Assembly (NCBI GenBank): GCA_963575645.1
Contig: OY754464.1
Span: 66,500,948 to 66,564,947 of the forward strand
Direction: 5' to 3'
Source of the DNA: Xanthostigma xanthostigma
Taxonomy: Eukaryota; Arthropoda; Insecta; Raphidioptera; Raphidiidae
Length of the DNA stretch: 64,000 nt
Shown: positions 52,330 through 63,594 of the stretch, one piece after another
How the letters are laid out: each line of letters begins with the position of its first letter
Position numbering within the stretch: position 1 is the first letter of the stretch
Made by a program: the position numbers and the translations under genes
The notes under the pieces: model-generated
Databases searched by the model: none
What the model was told of the DNA's origin: nothing
The model's input: only the letters and a program-made list of their open reading frames with translations

Positions 52330-53300
52330 TGCTATTTTGTTCGCATGGTTTGGCATTGCGACCAGCCTTTTTTGTTAGTATTATTTCTTAGTTCAGAGAG
52401 GTCAATAAGCCACTCTGCCCCGTGGTCACAGCTGATTTTATATGTATGTGTGAAAGAAATGATCGCCGGAAATCGCTTGTCATCGACGATACGGTGTCTC
52501 GACAGTCGATCGTATTTGTAAGTTGCCATACGTCGCGTCGCGGCCGTCGTCGTGCCTACCGAAGTATAATGTTATTATCTGTGTGTGCATTACTTGTCTA
52601 TTGTATTGCATCTGCGTTTAGCTATTGTGTGCTTGCAATGTACCAACTTTCAACTATATCAGTTGCGAATGGAGATGGACACATGAGAAACGTAATATAG
52701 ATGGCTACCTAAGTTATGATTGTTTTTTATAGGAAAACGCGTTTTTTTCCTTCTGAAAACCACTTCTTTTTACCACGTTTATATTAACTCGCTTTTCGTG
52801 TATGTCGGGCGGAACTTTGTAATTGATTTTAAACTAATTTCCTGATGAGATAGAAACTTCAAATTTTTAACATAACTTAGAATTAGATAACAATATGAAA
52901 AAATACTAAAATAAAGAAGAATAGTATATTGTGCAACTATTAAAATATGTAGATACTGCATAGTAAATATAGCTTTTATATGAGAAATAAAAAAATATTA
53001 AATCATTTCTTACCTCATACCGATTAAGGTAGTCGTTTTGTTTTTTAAAATTTTCAAAATTAGTTTTTTATTGAACATGAATCATCTATTTTTTCATTAT
53101 ATTCGACTAGACCCGTAAGTTAATCAGTGAGTCAGTAATAGTTGTTTATTAGTATATTAAGTAGATGTAATATTGTATGTAAATGTGATAACGCATTATT
53201 AAATTCATACATATATTACATGTGTGTGTTGTAAGTTGGGGGGTCATTGTCACTTGTGTTCGAATCAGAGATTGATTTTCTTTTGTAGCCTCTGTTTTCA
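52330..53300. other. unannotated stretch
   Basis: Frames at 52321-52521 and 52422-52700 are not recognised. A locally GC-rich patch (CGTCGCGTCGCGGCCGTCG, 52529-52547) stands out. Confidence 0.35.
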
Positions 53301-53310
53301 AAATATAAAC

Positions 53311-53846
53311 CAGTGATTTCCAAAGTGGTCTATATCGACCCCCAGGGGTCGACGACAACTTACAAGGGGTCCATGTCAGCGGGAATAAAATTGGTGATCC
53401 ATGAAATGAAAATGGGGGTCAACGATAATGACTCTCCTAACAAAAAAAGAAACAAACTGGACATCGTTTACCGAAGAGATTTAAGATTAAATCTAACTAA
53501 ATTGATGCCAAATGTTGAAAATGTATTATTAAAGCATCAGGTTCATCCCTCACATTAAAAGCATTTATTTTTTGCTTAGTTATTTTATGTAACAGAAAGT
53601 AAATTTTAATTTTATTCGTTTAATTTGAATCTAATTAATAAATGTATAAAACTAAACATTTCACACTACACTTCACATCGTTATAAATTTAAATCGTTCA
53701 AAGTGAGTAGCACTATACCGGTTGTCAAAAATACATATGAAATTAATGAATTTGCAAAAAATCAATATCAGATAAGCAGGGGGGTCTACCTACAACCGAA
53801 AAACATGGCAAGTGGTCTACGAGACAAAAAAGTTCGAGGACCTCTG
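53311..53846 (+). mobile_element. hAT element with perfect TSD and transposase tail
   Basis: Termini CAGTGATTTCCAAAGTGGTC and GACCTCTG-type ends. TSD ATATAAAC exact at 53303-53310 and 53847-53854. Subterminal motifs TCGACCCCCAGGGGTCGACG and GGGGGGTCTACC. 536 bp. The right side keeps the CAGAGGTCC half of a CAGTGGTYC-type terminus. Confidence 0.88.
53451..53558 (+). pseudogene. hAT transposase C-terminus (ZBED-like)
   Basis: The last part of the frame reads RRDLRLNLTKLMPNVENVLL, then KHQVHPSH and stop at 53556-53558. It matches the extreme C-terminus of ZBED/Charlie-like hAT transposases (D-L-R-L-x-L-T-x-x-x-P-N...H-x-S-H). Codons before about 53451 derive from the terminal repeat region and are probably not transposase. 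About 35 residues survive, with no catalytic part. This subgroup differs in sequence from the 35.9-kb relic. Confidence 0.75.
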
Positions 53847-53854
53847 ATATAAAC

Positions 53855-54143
53855 AATAGTAAAACACTACACAACGGCCCCCTGCTCAAGAGTCGGAACT
53901 GATAATGTTTACTTTTAGTCCGACACTGAAATACTGAACAGGCCAATGTAACTTACATTTTTGTATAGTGTCAGAAGTGTTAACACTTTTTGAACTGGAG
54001 TATGATACCAAACACATCTAATGATCTAATTATAAAGGAATTTTGTGAAAATTCAAAAAAATACTTTAATCATCGGTAAAAACTAAACCTGAAAATACCG
54101 ACTGACAATGATATTATGAACAGGAGTTGCAATTTGATTTAAT
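53855..54143. other. no recognisable feature
   Basis: No supported frame. Confidence 0.4.
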
Positions 54144-54464
54144 TTAACCGACTTCAAAAAAAGGACGAGGTTCTTTATTCGATTGTATTTTTTTTTGTTT
54201 TTTGTTTTTTTTTTTTTGTATGGGTATTTGTCGATAACTTTGCCGGCTGTGAATCGATTTAGATAATTCTGTTTTTGACTAAAAATTGGTTCCATATATA
54301 AATTTTAGCAAAGTCGGCTCAGCAACTTTTTGGAATATTAACAAAAATCAAAGAAATATTGCAAAAGTTGTAATTGGCGTGAACGTTGTTCTTCGGTTTC
54401 ATTAGACACTAAAAACGGCCACTAATAAATTTAAAAAAATAAGAAAACGTAAAGAAAAATTGAA

Positions 54465-54636
54465 TCTCCTTCAAAAAATGATCACTAAAAAGCGTGAAAT
54501 AACAAAATTTTGAGCTCGACACCAATTTAATATACCTATATAAAACTATACTAGGTATATAAAACGTGATTAAATTGGTGTTGACCTCAAAGCTTTGTTA
54601 TTTTACGCTTTTTAGTGACCCTTTTTTGAAGGAGAT
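54465..54636. repeat. foldback family A, copy 2
   Basis: TCTCCTTCAAAAAA...CACTAAAAAGCGTGAAATAA pairs with TTATTTTACGCTTTTTAGTG...TTTTTTGAAGGAGA. Homologous to 46306-46457. Confidence 0.8.
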
Positions 54637-54682
54637 ATAATTTATTTAAAAAAAGTTTTTTAAGTACCCACTTTATTCATAA

Positions 54683-54936
54683 AAAAATATTTTTAACAAA
54701 AAAATTGAACCGACTTCAAAATATGCACTAGAAAGTAAAAAATAATAATTATTGTTATTTTTGGAGTCGGTGTCACATCGGAATTCGAAAGTAGCAATTT
54801 AAATCTTACATGTCTCTAGTTCTCGGAATAGATTTCATTTTGGCTGACACCGACTCCAAAAATGACAATAATTATTATTTTTTACTTTTTAGTGCATATT
54901 TTGAAGTCGGTTCAATTTTTTTGTTAAAAATATTTT
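54683..54936. repeat. foldback, ~93-bp arms
   Basis: Arms 54683-54775 and 54845-54936. AAATTGAACCGACTTCAAAA and TTTTTGGAGTCGGTGTCA are mirrored closely. The outer part of each arm repeats the CCGACTTCAAAA motif of the host element's ends. Confidence 0.85.
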
Positions 54937-55219
54937 ATTTTTCTCTTTTTAGTGTTAGATAAAGTATTGCAATGGGTAGGCCAAGTATGCGTGCTTTTGA
55001 AATTTAAGAGTTTCCCTCGATTTCTCCGGATTCCACCATCAGATCCTGACTTGGTTCCGATGAGACCACCTCGGAAGTGCACTCTATCGAATAAAAAAAT
55101 TTTTTGAAAATCGGTCCATAATTCACGGAGAAATCGGTGAACATACATAAAAAAACAAAAAAAAAAAATATACAGTCGAACATAGAACCTCCTCCTTTTT
55201 TGAAGTCGGTTAAAAATAA

Positions 55220-56120
55220 CCACAATGACGTGATAACTTCCAACCTACAATCGGACGCGAAACTGCGATGATATGATTGGTTATTTCCGCTTGTTTTGTG
55301 ATAAATGTGAAATGATCAGTATTTTGTTTTAATTGTTTTGTACATTAACAGATATCAATCTTTGTTACCGATTTGGTCATCTTATTTATCAAACAGGCCG
55401 CACTGGCTAAGCAATATTCAATGACATGGATACACGGCAATTATATAGTGACTCTGTAAAACCAAAACTAATTATTTCATGGCCAGGTGTTTTTAATTAA
55501 TTTTATATATATTGGTTCGTTCGATTTCTACATATGTTTACTAATAAATAATAACCAGTGGAGATTATATCAAGCAATGTCAACGAAACCAGCAAGAACT
55601 GTTTGTCGAAACATTGATTTTATCTGTAATGTGATCTGAAGTAAAATATGTGTTCAGAATTGATGAGATGAAATACATGTCTACACAATACACAGGATTG
55701 GTTGCAGGTGACTGACGGGGATTGAATCGGTAATAATTGAAAGGACTGTTTGATTTTGGTTCAAATGGTCTCCAGAATAAATATGAGTGGGCTTTTGGTT
55801 ACGGTTGCCATTCGTCCTGGTTTACCCGGATTTCTCCTCTTTTTAATGGCGTCCGGGGAGCGTCCAGACGTGATTTAGTCTACAATTCGGATTTTAAAAG
55901 ACTAGATAAATACTTTTTCCTCCCCCGACAAAAGGTGATATTCATTAATATCTTAAAGACAGTTGGAATCTTTGGTGTGAGGAAAGTTTGAACATAACCA
56001 CAAAATATCAATACACAATTACACGTTTTTCTCGACGCGCGTTCCGTTAACCATGTTGGGATCAGAACATGGTTAAAACTGTAATCATTCATGAATAAAG
56101 ATGTTTCATTTATATAATAA
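55220..56120. other. unannotated stretch
   Basis: GTCGAAACATTGATTTTAT near 55605 faintly resembles a Penelope-like tail. Frames at 55737-55991 (+) and 55880-56203 (-) are not recognised. Confidence 0.3.
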
Positions 56121-56126
56121 GTAGCG

Positions 56127-56325
56127 GTCCATCCCGATTTCAACCGGGTGAGATAGATATAATTCTGCAAAATGTATTGCGTTTGCAGCCCCGCGTTGTA
56201 CAAAATATTTAATAAAAAACTATTTTATAGCTTAAGTTGCACCAGGCAAGACACCTTTACAAAATTTCATTAAAGTCGGTTCAGTGGTTTCGGAGATTAA
56301 TTGTGACACGAGCGTATCTAAAATA
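56127..56325 (-). mobile_element. Helitron-like element, same family as 20093-20997
   Basis: AGCGGTCCATCCCGATTTC, ATTCTGCAAAATGTATTGCG and AAGTCGGTTCAGTGGTTTCG match the 20-kb copy. This copy lacks the LINE. CTAG has become GTAG. Confidence 0.6.
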
Positions 56326-56375
56326 TATCTGCGTCTCTGTTTTTGAAGTAATTCCCTGGTTATTCCAACAATATA

Positions 56376-56745
56376 TCTATAGTAAATATATAAAGCTGAA
56401 GAGTTTGCTTGTTTGTTTGTTTGGTTGAACGCGTTAATCTCATGAACTACAGGTTCGAATTGAAAATTTTTTTTTGTTGGCTAGTCCATTTATCGAGGAA
56501 GGCTGTATAGAGTATAGGCTATATAATATCACATTACGACCAATAGGAGCGGAGCATTAATGAAAAATGTTGCAAAATACAACTCAAAATTTGTCCGTCC
56601 GACAAAAACTTTTGAACGGTAACTCCGATCATCATGAAATTTGGACACAACATTCATCTCGGTAAACTTAGATGAACTTGCGTACTCATGTCCCTACCTC
56701 CCATTCGTTCTTTTGCACCCGGGTGAAACCGGGCGGGACCGCTAG
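56376..56745 (+). mobile_element. Helitron-like element, complete, without tRNA segment
   Basis: 5' TCTATAGTAAATATATAAAG, 3' hairpin CCCGG-GTGAAA-CCGGG followed by CGGGACCG then CTAG (56742-56745). Flanked by A and T. 370 bp. It interrupts a repeat whose two halves resemble 60436-60725, notably TATATCTGCGTCTCT and AAAAAAGACAGAA-type motifs. Confidence 0.82.
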
Positions 56746-56934
56746 TTTTATACTTATATTAGCATGGAGTATATCTCTCTTTATCAAAAGTTTTGATGTC
56801 TTTATCTATGGCGTTAGCCAATCAGAACCAACGAGCTCTTACGACTTAAAAAAAGACAGAAGTATATGTTTGCACCCTAATGGTTTGAATTCGATTTTGT
56901 TTCTATGCTCGATATGTAATAAAAGTATATGAGA

Positions 56935-57516
56935 TGTTGACACCTAAACACAAAACCCGTCGAATTTTTTGCACTCACCAGTTTATTCCTAACCTCAAAA
57001 TTTACTTTCAGAAAAACTTAAATATTTGTCTGTGACACAAAATTGATAAGTTAATTTTATGTAAAAAAATGAATGAATTGCTAATATTGCGAATTTAAGG
57101 ACTCTTTAATGAAACGTGGTTATCGAGCACATATAAATTAATTATTGATAACTGTAGACTACTTCTATTCTAGTATGAAATATTATGCTAATCATTTAAT
57201 ATATTATATTTTTCCATATTTGGAACGACTTTTTTATAATTTTGAAAGTGAACGTCGCAGTAGGTAGGCTGCGTATAAAACACAAGACAAATGACAACAG
57301 ATTGCTGTCGATTAGTTGAATAAAAAAAAGTCATTATTGAATAATTAACAAGTATAATTATTGATAACGAATGTTTATGTTATATTCATTATTTATTGGA
57401 ATTATGGTTAGACAGGAGCTTTTTAATATTTAATCGAAACTTAATTGTAACGAAACTTCTCTTGATTGTTATTTAATCAAATACAAATAAAAATAATATG
57501 AGCATGTTCCGATTAT
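56935..57516. other. no recognisable feature
   Basis: No supported frame or boundary. Confidence 0.4.
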
Positions 57517-57524
57517 GTTTGACC

Positions 57525-58369
57525 GGGGTTTAGTACGATAACTCGATGTGCCCAAAATTTTTACTTTTTTTTTGACGTTCAAAAAAAAAAAAACTGCGCA
57601 TTACTCACAAATTTCCTCGTAATTCACTGTCATTTTTTTAATCTAACTAATCAGAAATCACATGTACACGTCATAACAACTGGTGTAGAATTACTGTATT
57701 ACTATCTCATTTTGTATAAATGACCCCGTAATTGTTTTTTAAAGAACTCCCTCCCCTTTTCACTGCGCATAAAAAACGCCATCGCATCGACACGATCCCG
57801 TAATTGTTTTTTTAAGAACTCCGCTCAAACGCCCTCCCCTTTTCACTGCGCAAAAAAAAACGCCATCGCATCGACGCGACCCCGTATTTATTTTTTAAAG
57901 AACTCCCCCCAAACGCACTCATCTTTTTACTGCGCAAAAAAAAACACCATCGCATCGACACGATCCCATAATTGCTTTTTTAAGAACTCCCCCTAAACGC
58001 CCTCCCCTTTTCACTGCGCAATAAAGCGCCATCGCATCGACACGACCGCGTAATTGTGTTTTATACACGACCCTGTAATTGTTTTTTATACACGACCCAG
58101 TAATTGTTTTTTAAAAAACGCCCCCCCAAACCCCCTTACCTTTTCACTGCAAAAAAAAGGTCATCGCATCGACACGAGTCCGTAATTGTTTTTTAAAGAA
58201 CTCTCCCCAAACGCCTTTCCATTTTCACTGCGCAATAAAAAGAATTTTTAAAAATCAATTTTTCGCACTTAAAACGGCTAATAATAATTAGTACTGTTAT
58301 ATGTTATTTAAAATAAGAATTGCGTATTTCCAATGGATATTTTGCACATCGAGTTATCGTACTCTAACC
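57525..58369. mobile_element. GATAACTCGATGTGC-family element, full copy with minisatellite
   Basis: Left end TTTAGTACGATAACTCGATG and right end CATCGAGTTATCGTACTCTA are inverted. TSD GTTTGACC exact at 57517-57524 and 58370-58377. The interior is about eight units, mostly 70-90 bp, of CGTAATTGTTTTTTAAAGAA, C-rich, TTTTCACTGCGCAAAAA and CGCCATCGCATCGACACG. Two shorter units lie near 58046-58096. No coding. The superfamily is unresolved (8-bp TSD fits hAT or P). Confidence 0.85.
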
Positions 58370-58377
58370 GTTTGACC

Positions 58378-58985
58378 TTTTGAGAAAAGCGATATCAAAT
58401 TTTTGCGATTAACATGGGATTTTTATAACCCACTACTATTAAGAATGACGCTTGAACACAAAGGAACTGCCCAAATTTTTGAAAATGAAGTGAGAAGCAA
58501 AAAATACCATATATGCCTCGTGAGTAATGGTATTGCGACTCGTGTGACTGTTTAAACTCACTGAACTCATTGGAATATAAGACCTGTATATACTAGCTTC
58601 TGTTATAAAAAAGAAATAAGGGTGCGGCAGTTTAATTAAATGACAATTTTGAAAATCCAGAATATCACGGTTGGTTTACTAATAGAATGACAACTTTAAT
58701 GATAAGTTTCGATTTGATCGAAAATTGAAATCTCAAGCGTAAAATTATGAATAATCGTGCATATTTTTAACTTCACCTTGAAATTACTAAAAAAGGTTTG
58801 TTTACTTGGAAAAATTAATCTCATTCCACGTAAATGTGTAGAATCAGCGCTTTATTTGTAATTTACATTATCTTTCAGAAGCCGCTTTTGATGTTTGATT
58901 AGCGACGTAATATTTTAAAAGTCGTGTTTACTTTTATCTCTCTGTAATTATTATTAGTAAGGGGAAACAATGCTACGTAGCTATT
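58378..58985. other. no recognisable feature
   Basis: No supported frame or boundary. Confidence 0.4.
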
Positions 58986-58990
58986 TGTGA

Positions 58991-59224
58991 AAAAAGTTTT
59001 TAAGGTTTTTCAATATTTATAATTTAAGCTTTGAGATCATACAAAGTCAACTCAACTCATCGCAATTCCAAAAGTCATTTTCTTATTTCGGACCAAAACT
59101 TCTTAATGATATTATTCAATCAAAATGTTTTTCAGAAATTCTGTATAATATCTCAAATCCACAACGTAATAATTCATCCAAATTAGTTAAAAAAATTGTT
59201 TTGAGTATTTTTCGCGTTTATTAA
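58991..59224 (+). pseudogene. non-LTR retrotransposon ORF2 C-terminal fragment
   Basis: The frame is open from 58991 to the TAA at 59222-59224 (77 codons) and has no ATG start. The segment QFQKSFSYFGPKLLNDIIQS followed later by KLVKKIVLSIF matches the end of Jockey/CR1-like ORF2 proteins (S-F-x-Y-x-G-P-K-x-x-N...F-K-K-x-L-K). It is distinct in sequence from the 4.1- and 20.3-kb fragments, so three different LINE tails are present. No catalytic motif remains. Confidence 0.6.
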
Positions 59225-59394
59225 TGTATTTGCTAGCAGACATGGGCAGAATTGAAAACCAGTCTTTTAAACTGAATTCATATAGGTACCCTTTTGTAGA
59301 TTTTTATAAAATAATTTCTGCAATAATAGGATATTGTGCGACTAGTGAGAGAAGGAGAAGATTCCATGAGCGTGAAATTTGCCGCACGAGCGTA

Positions 59395-59724
59395 GCGAGT
59401 GCGGTAACACGCGAGTGGAGTACGCACGTTCATTATAGTTTACCAAGATGAATGTTGTGTCCAAATTTCATGATAATCGGCGTTACCGTTCCAAAGTTTT
59501 TGTCGGACGGACAAATTTTGAGTTACATTTTGCAACATTTTTCATTGATACTCCGCTCCTATTGGTCGTAGCATGATATTCGTGATATTATATAGCCTAT
59601 AGCCTTCCTCGACAAATAGGCTATCCAACAAAAAAAAAAAATTAATTCAAACCAGCAGCTCATGAGATTAGCGCGTTCAACCAAACAAACAAACAAACTC
59701 TTCAGCTTTATATATTAGTATAGA
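59395..59724 (-). mobile_element. Helitron-like 5' part with atypical 3' side
   Basis: The 5' end TCTATACTAATATATAAAG (minus strand) abuts T at 59725. The body (AGATGAATGTTGTGTCCAAA, GTCGGACGGACAAATTTTG) matches 56376-56745. Near 59382 a hairpin GCCGCACGAGCGTAGCGAGT replaces the usual CCCGGGTGAAACCGGG end. Confidence 0.6.
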
Positions 59725-60935
59725 TTTGCCGCCTACGAAAATTTGTCGTCGTAGGCTAGCCTATTTAAAAATCTGCCATTGCTCATTCCATCAAATTTCG
59801 ACGGGATGAGTCCAAGTTCACAGGTAGAATTTCTTACAAGTATTTATTAATTTGTCATTGTGTAATCCCACAGCTTTGTATATGATAAAAAAAAACATTT
59901 TTTGATTGTCTGCTAGTAGGTATCTATAAATAGTATTTTGACGTATGTAGGTACTTCCATTTTATATGTACACATATATTATTATCATCGTGTCTGTATA
60001 CGTTTTTCCATTTTTATTAGCGTAGAATTTATGTCAACCACCTGTGTAGATTCATTCGCATGCGTCAAACTGCCATATATAGAACACAATAATGTTCTAC
60101 GCGCACCGACATTATAATTTGCGCACAATTAAATACTGGACACGCATAACGGGTACACACGCTATACATACAAATTGTCTTCTTTGAATAATGCCAAATT
60201 TTTTTTGCACTTCCCCCATAAAATACCTGTTTTTATAACCAAAATATCATCACAACAGAGATATTTTTGCACGTATCTCCTATAAAATATTTTATTTCAT
60301 TTCATAATGATATTTCTGACAGCTGGTGTCACCGCTGTGTGCAACCATATAGCATTTCGAAAACTACGCTACTTTGCGGTGCTTTTCTCATTGTCTATCT
60401 ATACTCAATGTGCGGTGAGTGAAGGCAACAAAGTGTATTGAAAATATATCTGCGTCTCTTTCTTCGATGTAATTCGTTGATTTCTCCGATGATAGGATTG
60501 GTTGATGTACTTGCATACTTTGTCTTTTTCTATGACGTTAACATGGGCGTTCCCAGCTTTTGGCCCAGGAGGGGGCAAATTAGAAATGTCTTAAGCCGGG
60601 TCCCTTGTACTTGTTTTGCCCCCTGGGTACGTCCATGCTTACGGCTTAAAAAAGACAGAAATATATATTTGGACCTTAATCGTTCGACTGCGATTTTATT
60701 CCTATGCTCGGTATAGAATAAAAGTATAATATGCTTTCCTCTCTGTTCTCTGTGATATTTAATGGTAACTGATAGGTCGCTTTTAGAAATTAGAAAAGAT
60801 AAGATAAAAATACTTTATTGTCTTATTACATCTAAAAGCATTGTACAAAACTTAAAATTAACAATGGTTTTTTAATAGCGTACCCGGTAGTTTTAGAAAT
60901 TACTGTTGGGTTGATTAAATGGCATTTATTTGGTT
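59725..60935. other. repeat remnants, no gene
   Basis: 60270-60310 has CTCCTATAAAATATTTTA, as at 5274. 60436-60725 resembles the sequence split by the 56.4-kb Helitron. The 92-codon frame at 60438-60716 falls in this repeat and is not recognised. Confidence 0.4.
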
Positions 60936-60999
60936 TACTTTACGCACTAGTGTGTCATGGGTCATTTTAGTACCGATATACAGATATGAAAAACAGCTA

Positions 61000-61353
61000 C
61001 AGTGTAAGCTCCATATAGCGACACTCAAGAGATTGTGCACTTTGTGGCGTTAGTGAGAGTTGTCGTTAAACAGAGAGAAGAAATAATCCATTAATATTTT
61101 TTTACTATAATATGTATTTACTCAATATATACAATTTACAACTGACCAACAAACATTCATAATATCACAAATTAAAGCAGAGCTATATATATGAAAGATA
61201 ATCCCTACAAACAAAAGAATGAATTTCTTAGAATCTTCGGTACCCATGATGCCGACAACAACGCAACAAAATAACAAATAAGTACTGTTCTTTGCTGAAT
61301 GATGACGTGTTGTTGTCGTTATTTAGAGTGACATTAAATGGAGTTTTACCCTG
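61000..61353. mobile_element. pogo-type MITE, TA TSD, with empty site elsewhere
   Basis: Termini CAGTGTAAGCTCC and GGAGTTTTACCCTG, each flanked by TA. 354 bp. Flanking sequence AAACAGCTA / TATTTTATAGGGGG matches the uninterrupted repeat at 5105-5130. GCGACACTCAAG and GTTATTTAGAGTGAC motifs lie near the ends. Related to 62743-63082. Confidence 0.85.
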
Positions 61354-61355
61354 TA

Positions 61356-62637
61356 TTTTATAGGGGGTATGCAAAATAAATATTAAGTTACTATTTGATA
61401 TAACATTTTAAAATAATCAAATGATTAAAATATTAAGTAGAAACTTTTAATCATTTGTTTAACTATTTAATTGTTATCTAGTTACTTCAGATTTTTTTAT
61501 TGTTACTTGGTTTCAAAATTTATGTTCCAACTTTCCGAGTCGCCCGGTATGCGTGTTACAGTATAATTTTAAATCTTTGATCGTTTCAAAGATAATTCTT
61601 TGTCGCCAATAAAGGCACTTGTCTTAAAAATTATTACCTTACATTTCACCTATTGCGTTGGGCGTAATTGATACTTGTGAGCCCGTTTCCGCGAGTTTGG
61701 CGAAAACCCACTCGTTTAACGGTCCAACTATCTGTTTATCTATTAATTTACTGCATACTTACTGACGTATTTTAGATTGCAAATTTTCTAAACCAGCGGT
61801 GAATGGCAGATAAGATTTATCAATGAACAGAAACTTTGATTTAGTTTTACGTAATATCATAGAGACTATATATTTTTAAATCAAATTATTGTAATGTTAT
61901 ACGCTAGGAAAGTATCTTTGTCATGCGATCTTTGCGCCATCTCGTGTTTGATTTTTTAAAATCTGGTTCATTCATCTGGTTCGTCCGTAGCTATGTTTCA
62001 CCTTTCATTCATGCGTTTTAATGCCGCCATCTGTTAGTCGCAGAAACTGCGTAAACACGTTACTTCCGTCCGAAAAAAAAACATTTGAAATACTCTCAAG
62101 TCGCGTCTTAAGAAGTTTTACTTCAAAAAGTTATTATTTTTATATTTCCTCCCGACATAATAAAAAAACGGATGCGCACTAGAACGTGGGCCGCAATAAC
62201 TACGTAAATACTTTCAGTTTCTTTTTCGGTTAAATACATAAAATAAATTTCGGTACACGGACCCCATTCCGAGTCAAATATTGACAAAAACAGCGGCAGT
62301 TACACGTTCTATGTTTACATTAGCGTGGGCGATTCTTGTTGGCTGCTGCATTTTATTTCGTATACAGCCGTCGTATGTCCAAAGTGGCAAACACTTTCTG
62401 TGAGCTGTCCATTTTGCGATTTGAATTGTTGGTTTTTATTAATATGGTCACAAGACAACGTGGCTCATGTCAAAACATTTGACAGAACAAGAGAAATTAC
62501 TCGTTTTGATGTGTATCTGTAAGGCCAGTAATTTGGTGAATGCATTAAAGAAGTGAGAGAAGCGCGCCCTATTAAATTTACAATAACATGATTCTCTTTG
62601 ATGCGGCCTAAAGTTGGCGCATGTGCTGCAGCGTATT
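61356..62637. other. unannotated stretch
   Basis: No supported gene. The frame at 62325-62522 is not recognised. Confidence 0.35.
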
Positions 62638-62660
62638 AGAGAGAGAGAGAGAGAGAGAGA
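62638..62660. repeat. (GA)n microsatellite
   Basis: About eleven GA units followed by an A-rich run. Confidence 0.95.
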
Positions 62661-62742
62661 AAAAGGAAGAAGACACAGCTGCCTACCGTGCTTTTATAAA
62701 TACAGTGTGACATAAACATTTACAATATAAATTAAATAACTA

Positions 62743-63082
62743 CAGTGTAAACTCTATATAGCGACACTCAAGTTTGTGGGCAACTAAGAATATGATAGCT
62801 TATCGATAAACAGCTGAGCTAAACATATGAAAGATAATTCCAACAAACAAAAGAACAAATTTATTAGGTATGCATGATGCTGACAACAAAGCAACAAAAT
62901 AACAAACAAGTACTATTCATTGCTTAATGATGACGTATTGTTGTCGTGATTTAGATTGGGTGTGTCGTTATTTAGAGTGTATTATTGTATGAGCAACAAG
63001 GTAAACCAACTAGAGTTAAATAATATCGACGTTTTAAGGAGTTTGTTGTTATTTCGAGTGACGTTAAATGGAGTTTACACTG
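62743..63082. mobile_element. pogo-type MITE, TA TSD
   Basis: Termini CAGTGTAAACTC and GAGTTTACACTG are exact inverted repeats flanked by TA on both sides. 340 bp, close relative of 61000-61353, sharing GATGACGTRTTGTTGTCGTG-type sequence. Confidence 0.88.
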
Positions 63083-63118
63083 TATATATTATAATTCGTT
63101 AGTTGGGTAAAGTAAGTA

Positions 63119-63593
63119 CAGTGTAACCTCTTTATAACGAATCTCAAGGGACCGAGCATTTTTTTCATTATAAAGAGTTTTCGTTATATGGAGGGAAGAA
63201 AGAATAATAATCAAATTTCACCTAATTAATTTATTCCAAACACATATAGTCTGTAAACTTTGCCTGACGTTTTTTGCTATGCCAATATTTCTTTTGTATT
63301 TTATTAAGTATTTTATGTTTTGGGATGTGGTGAAATCATCTTCATTAAACAATAGTTTTTCGATAAGTTTGGCGGCATCAAGTGCTTGTACGATAGTTGG
63401 TGATGATTCAGAATCACCCTCTTTACGTCTGTAAATATTTGCTGACGCCTAAATATGAACATGAGAATGGCTGTTGCGCTATAAAGAGGGTATTAATGTA
63501 TGGGTTTTAAGGTAAGCCAACCAAATTGTAAAAATTTCTACGTTATAGGGAGTTTTTCGTTATAACATAGGACGCTATAAAGAGGTTACACTG
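63119..63593 (-). mobile_element. pogo/Tigger element, internally deleted
   Basis: Termini CAGTGTAACCTCTTTATAAC and GCTATAAAGAGGTTACACTG, preceded by TA on the left and followed by AT on the right. 475 bp. It retains a transposase tail. Confidence 0.85.
63218..63445 (-). pseudogene. pogo/Tigger transposase C-terminal fragment
   Basis: The minus-strand frame, without an ATG start, reads SSPTIVQALDAAKLIEKLLF, then NEDDFTTSQNIKYLIKYKRN and NVRQSLQTICVWNKLIR, with stop at 63218-63220. It is about 85% identical to the frame at 22.3 kb and continues further upstream in aligned form (RRKEGDSES). It is enclosed by its own matching termini, which confirms that the 22.3-kb frame is also transposase-derived. 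The N-terminal DNA-binding and catalytic domains are absent. Confidence 0.75.
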
Positions 63594-63594
63594 A

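Larger units (their letters stand above)
54144..55213. mobile_element. AACCGACTTCAAAAAA element containing two nested foldbacks
   Basis: Ends TTAACCGACTTCAAAAAAAG and TTTTTTGAAGTCGGTTAA are inverted, followed inward by GGACGAGGTTCT / AGAACCTCCTCC. This terminal sequence is one I associate with lepidopteran genomes. The interior is largely foldbacks (54465-54636, 54683-54936) and poly-T. No coding or TSD was identified. Confidence 0.65.
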
